A stretch of 64,000 bases of DNA from Brevundimonas mediterranea (lineage in GTDB: Bacteria; Pseudomonadota; Alphaproteobacteria; Caulobacterales; Caulobacteraceae): positions 1,922,001 through 1,986,000 of the forward strand of contig NZ_CP048751.1 of the NCBI RefSeq assembly GCF_011064825.1. The letters are read 5' to 3'. Each line of letters opens with the position of its first letter. The first letter of the stretch is position 1. The position numbers and the translations under genes are program-made. The notes beneath the pieces are model-generated. The model saw only the letters and a list, made by a program, of their open reading frames with translations, was not told the DNA's origin and made no database searches. Shown piece by piece: positions 15,903-33,258 of the stretch.

Positions 15903-16610
15903 TCATCCCTGGGCGTTCCTGACCGCCGCCGCCCCGGCGAAGGCGGCGATGACGCCGGCGAACAGGACATAGGCGCCCAGGAAGGCCAGGGCCGGGGCGG
16001 GCGACTGGCCCGAGGCGGCGCGTTCCAGCGCCCCGGCGCCGAAGACGACCGGGGGGATAAACAGGGGCAGGACCACGACGGCGATCAACAGCCCGCCCCG
16101 CTTCGCCCCAAGGGCCAGGGCGGCGCCCAGGGTTCCGGTGCAGGCGAAGCCCGCCCCGCCGATCAGGGCCGACAAGGCGGTGAGCGGGACCAGGGCCGGC
16201 GGCAGGCCCAGGGCCAGGGCCGCGACCGGGGCGGTGAGGGCCAGGGGCAGGCCGACGGCGATCCACTGGGCCAGGGCCTTGATCAGAACGACCGATTCCA
16301 GCGGCAGATGGCCAAGGGCCAACAGGTCCAGCGCCCCGTCCTCCAGATCCCGCTCGAACAGCCGCTCCAGCGACAGCAGCGAGGCCAGGGCCAGGGCCAG
16401 CCAGGCGATCCCTCCCGCCACGGGCGAAAGCGTGCGCGGATCGCCCCCGACAGCCAGGGGCAGGACGGCGGTCAGACAGGCGAAGAAGCCGCAGGCCAGC
16501 AGGGGGCCGCCCCCGCCGCTCCAGGCCAGGTCCAGCTCCCGCTCCAGCAGCACGCGCGTCGCGCCGCGCAGGCCGGGCGGGCGGGGTTCGGCGTCTATCT
16601 GACGGCTCAC
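15903..16610 (-). CDS. ccmB: Haem exporter permease CcmB
   Basis: A 235-aa six-span membrane protein of the CcmB family ([14 protein letters not shown] at the start, then alternating hydrophobic helices). The start is GTG 16610, which overlaps the ccmA stop, as is usual for this operon. Upstream in-frame sequence is only antisense of ccmA. With CcmA it forms an ABC transporter needed to release holo-CcmE. Confidence 0.92.
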   Translation of the reverse strand: MSRQIDAEPRPPGLRGATRVLLERELDLAWSGGGGPLLACGFFACLTAVLPLAVGGDPRTLSPVAGGIAWLALALASLLSLERLFERDLEDGALDLLALGHLPLESVVLIKALAQWIAVGLPLALTAPVAALALGLPPALVPLTALSALIGGAGFACTGTLGAALALGAKRGGLLIAVVVLPLFIPPVVFGAGALERAASGQSPAPALAFLGAYVLFAGVIAAFAGAAAVRNAQG

Positions 16611-17230
16611 GTCAGGCCTCCCAGGTCCAGGCTGCGGGCCGGGAGGGGCAGGGGGTCGTGGACGGCGGCGAGGATCAGGCCGTCCGCGTCGAGATGGCGG
16701 CGCATCTGGTCGGCGAAGACGGCGCGCCAACGGGCGTCCAGCGGGGCCATCGGCTCGTCCAGCAGCCACAGGGCGCGCGGCGATCCGACCAGCCGGCCCA
16801 TGGCCAGGCGTCGGCGCTGGCCGGAGGATAGACGTCGCACCTCGAGATCGAGCATAGGCTTCAGGCCGAAAGCTTCGACCGCATCGTCCATGCCGCATTG
16901 GACATGGCCCAGCCAGTCGCACTGGAAGCCCAGTTCTTCGCGCGCCGTTCGGCTGGTCTTCAGTCCGTCCTGATGGCCGAGGAAATGGGTTTCGCGGCCG
17001 CGCGCCAGCCGCTCGTCCAGCGGATTGCCGTCGCCGTCGTGGAAGGCGACCTCTCCCGCATCCGGCCGCAACAGGCCGGCGATCGTTCGCAGCAGACTGG
17101 TCTTGCCCGCGCCGTTGGCGCCCGTCAGCACCACGGCTTCCCCGGCTTGGATGCGCAGGTCGAGCCCCTGGAATAGGAGGCGCTCGCCGCGTGAGACGGT
17201 CAGGTCGGAGATCGAAAGGGTGTGGATCAT
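16607..17230 (-). CDS. ccmA: Haem exporter ATP-binding protein CcmA
   Basis: A 207-aa ABC ATPase: Walker A GANGAGKT (37-44), signature [14 protein letters not shown], and Walker B ALWLLDEP. It is the first gene of the ccm operon and starts 355 bp from acnA, which is divergent. It supplies energy for holo-CcmE release during cytochrome c biogenesis. Confidence 0.95.
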   Translation of the reverse strand: MIHTLSISDLTVSRGERLLFQGLDLRIQAGEAVVLTGANGAGKTSLLRTIAGLLRPDAGEVAFHDGDGNPLDERLARGRETHFLGHQDGLKTSRTAREELGFQCDWLGHVQCGMDDAVEAFGLKPMLDLEVRRLSSGQRRRLAMGRLVGSPRALWLLDEPMAPLDARWRAVFADQMRRHLDADGLILAAVHDPLPLPARSLDLGGLT

Positions 17231-17373
17231 TGGAAAATCTCCCTCCCCTTTATGGGGAGGGACGGCGAGGCGTCAGCCGAGCCCGGGTGGGGGCGTGTCC
17301 GCCGATGCGATCCTGACGGCCCCACCCTGATCGCTGCGCGATCGTCCCTCCCCATGAAGGGGAGGGAGAAATA
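17229..17373. repeat. Intergenic palindromic repeat between ccmA and acnA
   Basis: The segment begins CTCCCTCCCCTTTATGGGGA and ends CCCCATGAAGGGGAGGGAG, giving two nested inverted repeats around a GC-rich middle (GTGGGGGCGTG...GGCCCCACCC). Similar C/G-rich palindromes flank other genes in this window (38753, 43570). It belongs to a dispersed, probably non-coding, REP-like family. Confidence 0.6.
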
Positions 17374-17398
17374 CGAGAGGGAGAAGAATGCCTTTGTT

Positions 17399-17415
17399 TT
17401 GAGAACCTTTCTCAA
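17399..17415. promoter_or_regulatory. Palindrome TTGAGAA-CCT-TTCTCAA upstream of acnA
   Basis: A perfect 7-bp inverted repeat with a 3-bp spacer, 170 bp upstream of the acnA start. It also fits TGA-N9-TCA, the IRO-box pattern of the iron/Fe-S regulator RirA in rhizobia. Iron control of aconitase would make sense, but the regulator is not known here and the match may be fortuitous. Confidence 0.4.
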
Positions 17416-17584
17416 TGTCCGCATCAAGGGTGTGGACACATGGACGGTGCGCGATGAGCGGACTATAGGCACGATTGCCGCAGCAGGCTTTCGCCGCGCG
17501 CGCAGGGGCCCTGTGAGCCGCTGCGTCTGCCGCGCGAAGGCGCAACCGGATTGTCGGGCGGCGCTGACCAGAGGAAAACTCTCC

Positions 17585-20311
<2,727 letters not shown>

Positions 20312-20337
20312 TCCGGCGACTGATCGCTGAAACAGAA

Positions 20338-20370
20338 GGGCCGGCGGAGCGATCCGTCGGCCCTATTCTA
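20338..20370 (+). terminator. acnA terminator
   Basis: The stem GGGCCGGCGG / CCGTCGGCCC has one mismatch and a 6-base loop, followed by TATTCTATTT. It lies 26 bp after the acnA stop and 5 bp or less from the end of the convergent gene. Confidence 0.65.
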
Positions 20371-20724
20371 TTTGGCGCTGAAGGTAGCGCCCATGCAGAC
20401 AGGCACTTTGAAGGAGACGCGGTGTGTCAACTGCGACGATGCGCTGCTTTTGGATGCCTCGGTAGAACCGCCCGAACCATCGAACTTCATAATAGACGCT
20501 ACCGTCAGCCCTCCTCCCAAACGGCCATCCTTAGACGAAGCGAGCTCTCCCCCTTCGGAGACTACAAGGGAAACGTCGAAATCGATGTAGGTGATCTCTG
20601 TAGTCTGTTGGCCGTTGATGCGACCGGGGGCTATTGCGAGGACTTCCCATGATCGCTCCTTGGCTGCTCGGACACCTCTAGCGATTTCGCTTAGGGTTTC
20701 ATCGATCAGATCGCCTAGTTTCAT
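20368..20724 (-). CDS. Hypothetical 118-aa protein
   Basis: The product starts MKLGDLIDETLSEIARGVRAA and has an N-terminal amphipathic helix, a central strand region (TEITYIDFDVSLVVSE) and a glycine/serine-rich linker. There is no signal peptide and no recognised catalytic motif. The region has lower GC than its neighbours, which may reflect recent acquisition. The helix plus beta-sheet layout resembles other uncharacterised conserved bacterial proteins with 'IARGVRAAKE' starts. The function is unknown. Confidence 0.55.
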   Translation of the reverse strand: MKLGDLIDETLSEIARGVRAAKERSWEVLAIAPGRINGQQTTEITYIDFDVSLVVSEGGELASSKDGRLGGGLTVASIMKFDGSGGSTEASKSSASSQLTHRVSFKVPVCMGATFSAK

Positions 20725-20820
20725 CGTCTCGCTCTCCCATTTGAGGAGTTACCGCCGCATACGTCATCTAATTGCGCAAGACAAAAGGGCCGGCGGACGA
20801 TCCGCGGACTCCTTTCGTTC

Positions 20821-21342
20821 TCATCCGACCGTGGCGTTGTGCGGGCCAGGCCGGCGAGGATTGCGGGCGAAGGCGGCGTCGCACAGGGCGCGGCCGAAGG
20901 CCTCGGACACGATCATCTGCCGGTCGCCCGCCAGACCGGCGATCCGGCCGCCGGCGCCGACGGACACCTCGATCGGATAGCGGCCGAGGATCTGGCCCTG
21001 ACGGGCGGGATCGACCAGTTCGGCGACCGCGCGCAGCCGATGCTCGCCGTCGCCTCTGAGCAGGACCGCGAGGCGGCCTGCACGCTCGAGGTCCTCGACA
21101 TGGACGCGAACCTGCACCGGATAGGTCCCGTAGGCGCACATATCCAGCTCCTCCATCACCTCTTCCGAGAAGGTTTCGGCGAAGTCGTCCTTCGCATCCA
21201 ACCACTCGCTGGAGAGGACGACGGAGGACACGCGGGCGGTTTCGGCCAGACCCGGCGGCAGGTCCAGCGGCGGACCGCCCTGGACGACGGGCGCACAGGC
21301 GGCGGATGCGCTGAGCGTCAGTGCGGCGAACAGGCGTTTCAT
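20821..21342 (-). CDS. Putative lipoprotein, unknown function
   Basis: A 173-aa protein with a short signal peptide and lipobox (SASAAC, Cys about 16), so it is probably membrane-anchored in the periplasm. The mature part contains a strand-rich core (YPVQVRVHVEDLERAGRL and GRYPIEVSVGAGGRI). No family is recognised. It stands alone between two minus-strand genes. Confidence 0.65.
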   Translation of the reverse strand: MKRLFAALTLSASAACAPVVQGGPPLDLPPGLAETARVSSVVLSSEWLDAKDDFAETFSEEVMEELDMCAYGTYPVQVRVHVEDLERAGRLAVLLRGDGEHRLRAVAELVDPARQGQILGRYPIEVSVGAGGRIAGLAGDRQMIVSEAFGRALCDAAFARNPRRPGPHNATVG

Positions 21343-21448
21343 GGGCGTTCACTCCTCCCGCCGTCTGTGAACCGCGTCCCTCCGCTCATCCAGTGAACAT
21401 TGGTTTATGTAAGTGAATTCGCCGTAAGTCGCCGAAGAGCTGGTTTCT

Positions 21449-22348
21449 TCAATCCAGCTTCAGCGCCTCGGCCAGCAGCCTAGCCTCGGCGGCGCGGCTG
21501 GAGCCGGAGCGCCAGGCGACGACGATTTCGCGGTGGGGCGGGACGCCGTCGGCCTGGTTCTCGAAGGCGCGGATGACGACCGAAGGCGTGTCGGCCAGGC
21601 CGGCCTGAACCGCCATCTTGGGCAGGAAGCTGACCCCCAGGCCCGAGCCGACCATCTGGATCAGGGTGTGCAGGCTGGTGGCGGCGAAGACGTCGTCGCC
21701 GCGCGGGGCCTCGATGTCCAGCGCCGCCAGGGCGTGGTCGCGCAGGCAGTGGCCGTCTTCCAGCAGGATCAGGTCCTCGGCCCGCAGCGAACCGGGCCGG
21801 ATCGGGCCTGGCGCGGCCAGGGCGTGGTCGTGGGGGGCGGCGGCCATGATCTCGTCGTCGCCGATCCGGGCGTGTTCGACCCCCGGCGCGTCGTAGGGCA
21901 GGGCGATGACGGCGGCGTCGATCTGGCCCGCCTTCAGGGCGGCGATCAGGCGCGGCGTCAGGTCCTCACGGATGAACAGCTTCAGGTTCGGATAGGCGAT
22001 CTTCAGCGACGGCAGTTTGGCGGGCAGCAGGAAGGGGGCCACGGTCGGGATGACGCCCAGGCGGAACCGGCCTGACAGCAGCCGGCCGGCGTTCTTGGCT
22101 GCCTCGACTAGGTCCTCGGTCCGCGCCAGCACGTCCTCGGCCCGGCGCACGGCCTCGACCCCCACCGCAGTCATGATGACGGCGCCGCGCGCGCGCTCGA
22201 CCACGGGGGCGCCCAGGATCCGTTCCAGCTCCTGCACCCCGGCGCTGAGGGCGGGCTGGCTGACGTGGGCGGCCTCGGCGGCGCGGGAGAAGCTGCCGTG
22301 TTCGGCGAGAAGCTTCAGATACTGGAGTTGACGCAGGGTGGGGAGCAT
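21449..22348 (-). CDS. oxyR: OxyR-type LysR regulator with a single cysteine
   Basis: A 299-aa LysR-family protein: N-terminal winged HTH (FSRAAEAAHVSQPALSAGVQ, residues 20-39) and a periplasmic-binding-like sensor domain. The OxyR peroxide loop is recognisable at residues 196-207 (LLEDGHCLRDHA), where C201 matches the peroxidatic C199 of E. coli OxyR. The position of the resolving cysteine (C208 in E. coli) is L210. C201 is the only cysteine in the protein, so the usual intramolecular disulfide cannot form. It is divergent from katG, the classic target, and an OxyR-like site lies between them. Confidence 0.9.
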   Translation of the reverse strand: MLPTLRQLQYLKLLAEHGSFSRAAEAAHVSQPALSAGVQELERILGAPVVERARGAVIMTAVGVEAVRRAEDVLARTEDLVEAAKNAGRLLSGRFRLGVIPTVAPFLLPAKLPSLKIAYPNLKLFIREDLTPRLIAALKAGQIDAAVIALPYDAPGVEHARIGDDEIMAAAPHDHALAAPGPIRPGSLRAEDLILLEDGHCLRDHALAALDIEAPRGDDVFAATSLHTLIQMVGSGLGVSFLPKMAVQAGLADTPSVVIRAFENQADGVPPHREIVVAWRSGSSRAAEARLLAEALKLD

Positions 22349-22357
22349 TTGGGACGA

Positions 22358-22394
22358 ATAGGACCGGTCTATACAAAAATCAAAGATAATCGAT
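22358..22394. promoter_or_regulatory. OxyR binding site between oxyR and katG
   Basis: The sequence follows the OxyR pattern of four tetranucleotides spaced by 7 bp: ATAG (22358), CTAT (22369), TCAA (22380), CGAT (22391). The first two match the ATAG-N7-CTAT consensus exactly, the last matches three of four, and the third is poor. It starts 10 bp upstream of the oxyR start codon and about 100 bp before katG. It could therefore serve autorepression and katG activation. Confidence 0.65.
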
Positions 22395-22422
22395 TGGCTT
22401 TATGAAGCTGGGCTGCGCATGA

Positions 22423-24762
<2,340 letters not shown>

Positions 24763-24782
24763 TTTAAGCCGGAGTACAGGCG

Positions 24783-24820
24783 GCGAGGGGGCGGACGCAT
24801 GCAGGCGTCCGCCCCCTCGC
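24783..24820. terminator. Bidirectional hairpin between katG and the convergent gene
   Basis: A perfect 16-bp stem (24783-24798 with 24805-24820) and 6-base loop lies 20 bp after katG and 11 bp from the end of the opposite gene. There is no T-run, so it may act as an RNA-stabilising hairpin or a weak terminator. Confidence 0.6.
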
Positions 24821-24831
24821 TGTGTCGGGGA

Positions 24832-25605
24832 TCAGCGCAGCTTGATCTCGAACAGTTGCGGCCACCGTTTGCCGGTGACGAACAGGCGTTTGCCGCCTGC
24901 GTCCCAGGCGATGCCGTTCAGGACGTCGTCGTTCGGGTCCAGGCCCGCATCCTGGGGGACCAGGGCCGTCAGGTCGATGAAGGCTTTCACGACGCCGGTC
25001 TCGGGATCGATGCGGGCGATGCGGTTGGTCTGCCACAGGTTGGCGAAGACCTCGCCGTCGATCCACTCCAGCTCGTTGATCTGGTCCAGCGGCTCGCCGT
25101 CGGCGGTGACGGAGATACGGCCGGTCTCGGCTAGGGTGTCGGGGTCGAGGAAGCGCAGCTGGTCCGTGCCGTCGCTCATGATCAGCCGCCGCCCGTCGGT
25201 GGTCAGGGCCCAGCCCTCGCCCGGATAGGAGAAGCCGCCCAGGGGCGAGAAGTCGTCCAGCTTCCAGATGAAGCCGATGTGGTTGCGCCAGGTCAGGCTG
25301 TAGAGCTTGCCGTTCAGCGTGGTCATGCCTTCGCCGAAATAGACGGTCGGCAGGTCGCGCTGGCGCACCACTTCGCCCGTCTCGAGCTGAACCTGACGGA
25401 TGAAGGAGGGGTAGAGGCCCGTGCTCTCGTACAGGGCGCCGTCATGGAAGAAGAGGCCCTCGGTGAAGGCCGTCTTGTCGTGCGGATAGGCGCGGACGAC
25501 TTCATAGGCCTGGACCGGAACCTCGGCCCGGGCCGGAAGGACGCCGCCTGTCGCCAGCAGCAGGCCGGAGACGAGGCCGGCGAGGCGTGACGACAGGCGG
25601 ATCAT
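24832..25605 (-). CDS. Glutaminyl-peptide cyclotransferase (plant/bacterial QC type)
   Basis: A 257-aa exported protein with an N-terminal signal sequence ending PARA. The mature part is the five-bladed beta-propeller family of papaya-type glutamine cyclotransferases: FTEGLFFHDGALYESTG (residues 47-63), then INELEWIDGEVFANLWQTN and NGIAWD. The enzyme forms N-terminal pyroglutamate in exported proteins. It follows the terC gene by 4 bp and is likely co-transcribed with it. Confidence 0.9.
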   Translation of the reverse strand: MIRLSSRLAGLVSGLLLATGGVLPARAEVPVQAYEVVRAYPHDKTAFTEGLFFHDGALYESTGLYPSFIRQVQLETGEVVRQRDLPTVYFGEGMTTLNGKLYSLTWRNHIGFIWKLDDFSPLGGFSYPGEGWALTTDGRRLIMSDGTDQLRFLDPDTLAETGRISVTADGEPLDQINELEWIDGEVFANLWQTNRIARIDPETGVVKAFIDLTALVPQDAGLDPNDDVLNGIAWDAGGKRLFVTGKRWPQLFEIKLR

Positions 25606-25609
25606 CGGC

Positions 25610-26437
25610 TCAGGCCTTCTCGGCGGCGGCTTCCGCCTCGGCCTTCCTGGCGCGGGCCTCGGCCTGGTTGGCCTGGGCGCGGGCGGCCGTGGCCTTTTCC
25701 TTCTTCGTGGCGGAGCGACGGCCCAGCATGTTCAGGGCCTCGACCCCGGCCGAGAAGGCCATGGCGGCGTAGATATAGCCCTTGGGCACATGATAGCCGA
25801 AGCCGTCGGCGATCAGCACCATGCCGATCATCAGCAGGAAGCCGAGGGCCAGCATGACGACGCTGGGGTTCTCGTTGATGAAATTGGCCAGCGGGTCGGC
25901 GGCCAGCAGCATCACGGTCACGGCGACCAGGACCGCCACCACCATGATGGGCAGGTGTTCGGTCATGCCGACGGCCGTCAGAATGGAGTCGATCGAGAAG
26001 ACCAGGTCCAGCAGGATGATCTGGAAGATCGCCGCGCCGGCGTTGGTGATCATCACGTCCTTCTTGTCCATCACGTCGTGGGTGGGCGTGGGATCGACGG
26101 TGTGGTGGATCTCCTTGGTGGCCTTCCAGACCAGGAACAGGCCGCCCGCGATCAGGATCAGGTCCTTCCACGAGAATTCGTTGCCCATCAGGGTGAAGAC
26201 CGGCTGAACCAGACCCACCAGCCAGGCGATGATCGACAACAGGGCCAGGCGCATGACCAGGGCCAGGCCGATGCCGATGCGCCGCACCTTCTGGCGCTGA
26301 TGCTCGGGCAGTTTGTTCGACAGGATCGAGATGAAGATCAGGTTGTCGATGCCGAGCACGACCTCCATCACGATGAGCGTCACCAGCGCGGCCCAGGCGG
26401 CTGGGTCGGAGAGCAGGGGCGTAATGCTGTCGAGCAT
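25610..26437 (-). CDS. TerC family integral membrane protein
   Basis: A 275-aa membrane protein with about seven spans and the TerC signature ([20 protein letters not shown], residues 25-44, and [15 protein letters not shown]). The intramembrane aspartates are typical of the family. TerC/Alx proteins are implicated in manganese export and tellurite resistance. Its C-terminal tail is an alanine/lysine/glutamate-rich helix (from about 240). It precedes the QC gene with 4 bp between. Confidence 0.9.
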   Translation of the reverse strand: MLDSITPLLSDPAAWAALVTLIVMEVVLGIDNLIFISILSNKLPEHQRQKVRRIGIGLALVMRLALLSIIAWLVGLVQPVFTLMGNEFSWKDLILIAGGLFLVWKATKEIHHTVDPTPTHDVMDKKDVMITNAGAAIFQIILLDLVFSIDSILTAVGMTEHLPIMVVAVLVAVTVMLLAADPLANFINENPSVVMLALGFLLMIGMVLIADGFGYHVPKGYIYAAMAFSAGVEALNMLGRRSATKKEKATAARAQANQAEARARKAEAEAAAEKA

Positions 26438-26548
26438 TTAGGTGTCCTAGGTGGAAAAGCGTCAGCGTTAAGCGCTAGGGCCGCCGCAGGTTCCGATCAA
26501 GCGGTCGGGGGCGGCGCAATGGTCGCACCCCGGTCCTCAATTGTGCGA

Positions 26549-27445
26549 TCATTTTTCGTCCGGCGCGACATCGACGACCACGGGGAAATGGTCCGAGATC
26601 ACCTGGCCGCTGAAGGAATCGGTGGGTACGCCGTAGCGTTCGACCGAGAGGCCGGGAGCGACGAAGACATGGTCGATTGCGACGCCGTCATTGTCCCTGG
26701 CGATGTCGAAGTCGTTGTAGGTGCCGGCGGGACCGAACACGACAGGGCTGACGGCGCGGGCGTCGCGCAGCCCGGCGGCGAGGACGCGGCGATAGGGGGC
26801 CGTGTCCGGCCCGGCGTTGAAATCCCCCATCAGCACCACCGCCGCCGTCGCCCCCTCGACCGTCGCCGGGGCCAGATCGGCGGCCAGGGCGGCGCACTGT
26901 TCACGGGCGACCGCGCCGACATGGTCCATGTGGGCGTTGCGCACGTCCAGAAGCCGGCCGCTGGCCCGGTCGCGCAGCACGACGCGGGTCACGGTGCGCG
27001 GCAGGGCGGCGTCCCACCCCTTGGACGGACGGTCCGGCGTGGGCGAGCACCACAGGGTCTGGGTGCTGACCGCCTCGAATCGGGCGCGGCGCCAGAACAG
27101 GGTCGTCGTCTCGCCCGCCTGGGCGCCGTCGTCGCGGCCGACGCCGTAATGGTCATAGGCCGGCGCCTGATCGGCCAGATAGGCGACCATCGGAATCAGC
27201 GCCTCCTGAACCCCCAGGACGTCGGGATCGAAGAAGGCGATCTGGCGCGCCATGTGCGGCCGGCGCTGCAGCCAGTTCGGCGTGTCGTCGGGAGCGTCAT
27301 AGCGGATGTTGTAGCTCATCAGCCGCACGGAGCGGGGAGCGTCCGCAGGGGCGGTCAGGCCGCCGGCCCGGGCGTGGGACGGGGCGGCGACGCAGGGCGC
27401 CAGGAGGGCGCAGGCGGCGGTGATCAGCAGCGGGTGCGGTTTCAT
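26549..27445 (-). CDS. Exported endonuclease/exonuclease/phosphatase family protein
   Basis: A 298-aa protein. ATG 27445 was chosen because it opens a clear signal peptide (LLITAACALLAPCVAAPSHA). The EEP fold motifs are in order: SYNIRYD (44-50), G-V-Q-E, NAHMDHVG, GDFNAGPDT, and the final SDHFPVVVDV (metal-binding D and catalytic H). It could be a periplasmic DNase, phosphodiesterase or sphingomyelinase-like enzyme. The substrate is not deducible. Confidence 0.85.
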   Translation of the reverse strand: MKPHPLLITAACALLAPCVAAPSHARAGGLTAPADAPRSVRLMSYNIRYDAPDDTPNWLQRRPHMARQIAFFDPDVLGVQEALIPMVAYLADQAPAYDHYGVGRDDGAQAGETTTLFWRRARFEAVSTQTLWCSPTPDRPSKGWDAALPRTVTRVVLRDRASGRLLDVRNAHMDHVGAVAREQCAALAADLAPATVEGATAAVVLMGDFNAGPDTAPYRRVLAAGLRDARAVSPVVFGPAGTYNDFDIARDNDGVAIDHVFVAPGLSVERYGVPTDSFSGQVISDHFPVVVDVAPDEK

Positions 27446-27549
27446 CTCGGCTCTCGTCGGCAGGTCGGCTCGTGATTTCACATGGAGGGATGACCGGGGT
27501 GCGACACCCGATGCGACAGGGTGCGGCTTCATCACCCCTTCACACAATG

Positions 27550-27578
27550 TTGCGAGCAGCAAAACCCCGTGCTATCAG
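27550..27578 (+). promoter_or_regulatory. Candidate promoter of the atp operon
   Basis: TTGCGA (27550-27555) and TATCAG (27573-27578) are separated by 17 bp, a fair match to housekeeping sigma promoters. They lie 130 bp upstream of atpH in the 265-bp gap after the divergent EEP gene. Confidence 0.4.
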
Positions 27579-27710
27579 GCGCCCGGCTTGAAGGGGGCGT
27601 ATTCACGAATACGGCCTCTGTCGTGCTTTCCGCAAGCATTTCAAGCTTTTGACCGTTGCGACCCTCGCATTCGGTCGCGACCCTGACACAACGACCTCGG
27701 ACCCTAATCA

Positions 27711-28265
27711 GTGGCTGATGATTTCAGAACGACGGAAGTCGGCGATCGCTACGCACAGGCGCTGTTTGATCTGGCGCTGGAAACCGGCCGCCTGGACGCC
27801 GTCCGTGCTGACCTGACGTCGTTGAAGGCCGCCTGGATCGAGAGCGCCGACCTGCGCCGCCTGGCGACCTCTCCGGTCATTTCGGCCGAGGATCAGGGCA
27901 AGGGCCTCGTCGCCATCGCCGCCAAGGCCAAGTTCGAACAGACTACCGCCAACTTCCTGGGCCTGCTGGCCCAGAACCACCGCGCGCGGGACCTGCCCCA
28001 TGTGATCGCCGGGTTCGAAGCCCGCTACGCCAAGCACGCCGGCATCGTCGCCGCCGAGGTCGTCTCGGCCCAGGCGCTGGACGCCAAGCAGCTGGCCGCG
28101 ATCAAGACCGCGCTGAACGCCAGCCTGGGCAAGGCGCCGGAGCTGACCACGCGGGTCGATCCGGCCATCCTGGGCGGCCTGAAGATCAAGGTCGGCTCGA
28201 AACTGTTCGACGCCTCGCTGAAGACCAAGCTCGACCAGATGAAGTTCGCCCTCAAGCGAGCGTAA
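27711..28265 (+). CDS. atpH: ATP synthase F1 subunit delta
   Basis: A 184-aa delta/OSCP subunit with a GTG start at 27711 (MADDFRTTEVGDRYAQALFD). It links F1 to the peripheral stalk. The C-terminal conserved segment is RVDPAILGGLKIKVGSKLFDAS. It is the first gene of atpHAGDC. As in other alphaproteobacteria, the Fo genes are elsewhere. Confidence 0.96.
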   Translation: MADDFRTTEVGDRYAQALFDLALETGRLDAVRADLTSLKAAWIESADLRRLATSPVISAEDQGKGLVAIAAKAKFEQTTANFLGLLAQNHRARDLPHVIAGFEARYAKHAGIVAAEVVSAQALDAKQLAAIKTALNASLGKAPELTTRVDPAILGGLKIKVGSKLFDASLKTKLDQMKFALKRA

Positions 28266-28289
28266 GCCCGCTCCCCGCCCCAAGAATGA

Positions 28290-29873
<1,584 letters not shown>

Positions 29874-29907
29874 ACCCCGCCGGTAGTTAGAGGAAGAGCA
29901 ACGCCGG

Positions 29908-32359
<2,452 letters not shown>

Positions 32360-32361
32360 TC

Positions 32362-32877
32362 ATGCGCAAGGCCTTCGTCAGCCTCATTGTTTCCTTCCTG
32401 CTGGCGCCCGTTTCGGCGCAAGCTCAGGTCGGAGATTTTGAAGCCATGGCGGGGGCCTGCGACGCTTTTCTGGCTGATGGTCGTTTCCCCCCAGCTACGG
32501 CTGAGGCTGCGTTCTTCCTTGATAGAGGATTTAAGGGCGCGGCCATGACGGCCCGAGACGGCGAGGTTTCTCGAAGTTACACACGGTCCGGCACACCCGT
32601 TGATCCTGTTCGGATCATGGTGGCTCGACCGACAGAGACGGGCGGCGAAAGCTGCAGCGTGCTGGACCTGAGCGGCCCGGAGGCTGGCGATAGCTTCATC
32701 GTAAAGACTCGCGCTGAACGCTCTTGGACGTTCGATAGCGAGTCCGATGATGTGAACGGCAAGGGCGTTCTTTTCGAGCGAAGCGTCGCCACCAACATGA
32801 TCTTTCTGTCGATATGGGGAACGGGCGGCGCCTACCCCGTTTCCATCGCATCCTATCAAATCGGAACATCGGACTGA
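32362..32877 (+). CDS. Exported protein of unknown function inside the atp operon
   Basis: A 171-aa protein with a signal peptide (MRKAFVSLIVSFLLAPVSAQ, cleavage near residue 22) and two cysteines in the mature part (GACDAF and ESCSVLD). It starts 2 bp after the atpD stop, and its stop overlaps the atpC start by one base (TGATG). It is therefore translationally coupled into the F1 operon. Its codon use looks less GC3-rich than the atp genes. No domain is recognised. It may be a distant relative of the two-domain protein at 33259. A periplasmic protein has no obvious place in F1. Confidence 0.75.
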   Translation: MRKAFVSLIVSFLLAPVSAQAQVGDFEAMAGACDAFLADGRFPPATAEAAFFLDRGFKGAAMTARDGEVSRSYTRSGTPVDPVRIMVARPTETGGESCSVLDLSGPEAGDSFIVKTRAERSWTFDSESDDVNGKGVLFERSVATNMIFLSIWGTGGAYPVSIASYQIGTSD

Positions 32878-33146
32878 TGGCTGGCAAACTTTCCTTCTCC
32901 CTCGTCTCGCCGGAACGCGAGGTCTTCTCGGGCTTGGTGGACCAGGTGGATGCGCCGGGCGTCGAGGGCGACTTCGGCGTCCTGCCGGACCACGCCCCGT
33001 TCATGACCGCCCTGCGCGAGGGTCTGGTGACCGTCTATGTCGGCGCCGCCCGGACCCAGTATGACGTCAAGGGCGGCTTCGCCGACGTCAACGGCGAAGG
33101 CCTGACCATCCTGGCCGAACAGGCGACCGAGGTCGTCGCGGCCTGA
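32877..33146 (+). CDS. atpC: ATP synthase F1 subunit epsilon
   Basis: An 89-aa epsilon subunit beginning MAGKLSFSLVSPEREVFSG. It contains the beta-sandwich domain (APGVEGDFGVLPDHAPFMTAL), while the C-terminal helical hairpin of longer epsilons is largely missing. Such short forms are seen in alphaproteobacteria. The start codon overlaps the preceding exported-protein gene by one base. It ends the operon and is followed by a strong terminator. Confidence 0.94.
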   Translation: MAGKLSFSLVSPEREVFSGLVDQVDAPGVEGDFGVLPDHAPFMTALREGLVTVYVGAARTQYDVKGGFADVNGEGLTILAEQATEVVAA

Positions 33147-33171
33147 TCCTTTCCAAGGGTCGTAAAGATTG

Positions 33172-33203
33172 AGGCCCCGCATTTCGGTGCGGGGCCTTTT
33201 TGT
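33172..33203 (+). terminator. atp operon terminator
   Basis: The stem AGGCCCCGCA / TGCGGGGCCT with a short loop is followed by five or more T, starting 25 bp after atpC. It is a classical intrinsic terminator. Confidence 0.88.
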
Positions 33204-33258
33204 CATGCGACCGTGATGGAACTTCGGTAGCGCGGAGACAACCTTCGCGCTTGTCGGG

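Noticed and set aside
15111..16973. A 620-codon open frame on the plus strand
   Set aside because: Antisense of ccmC, ccmB and part of ccmA. Its Q/G/R-rich composition is not protein-like.
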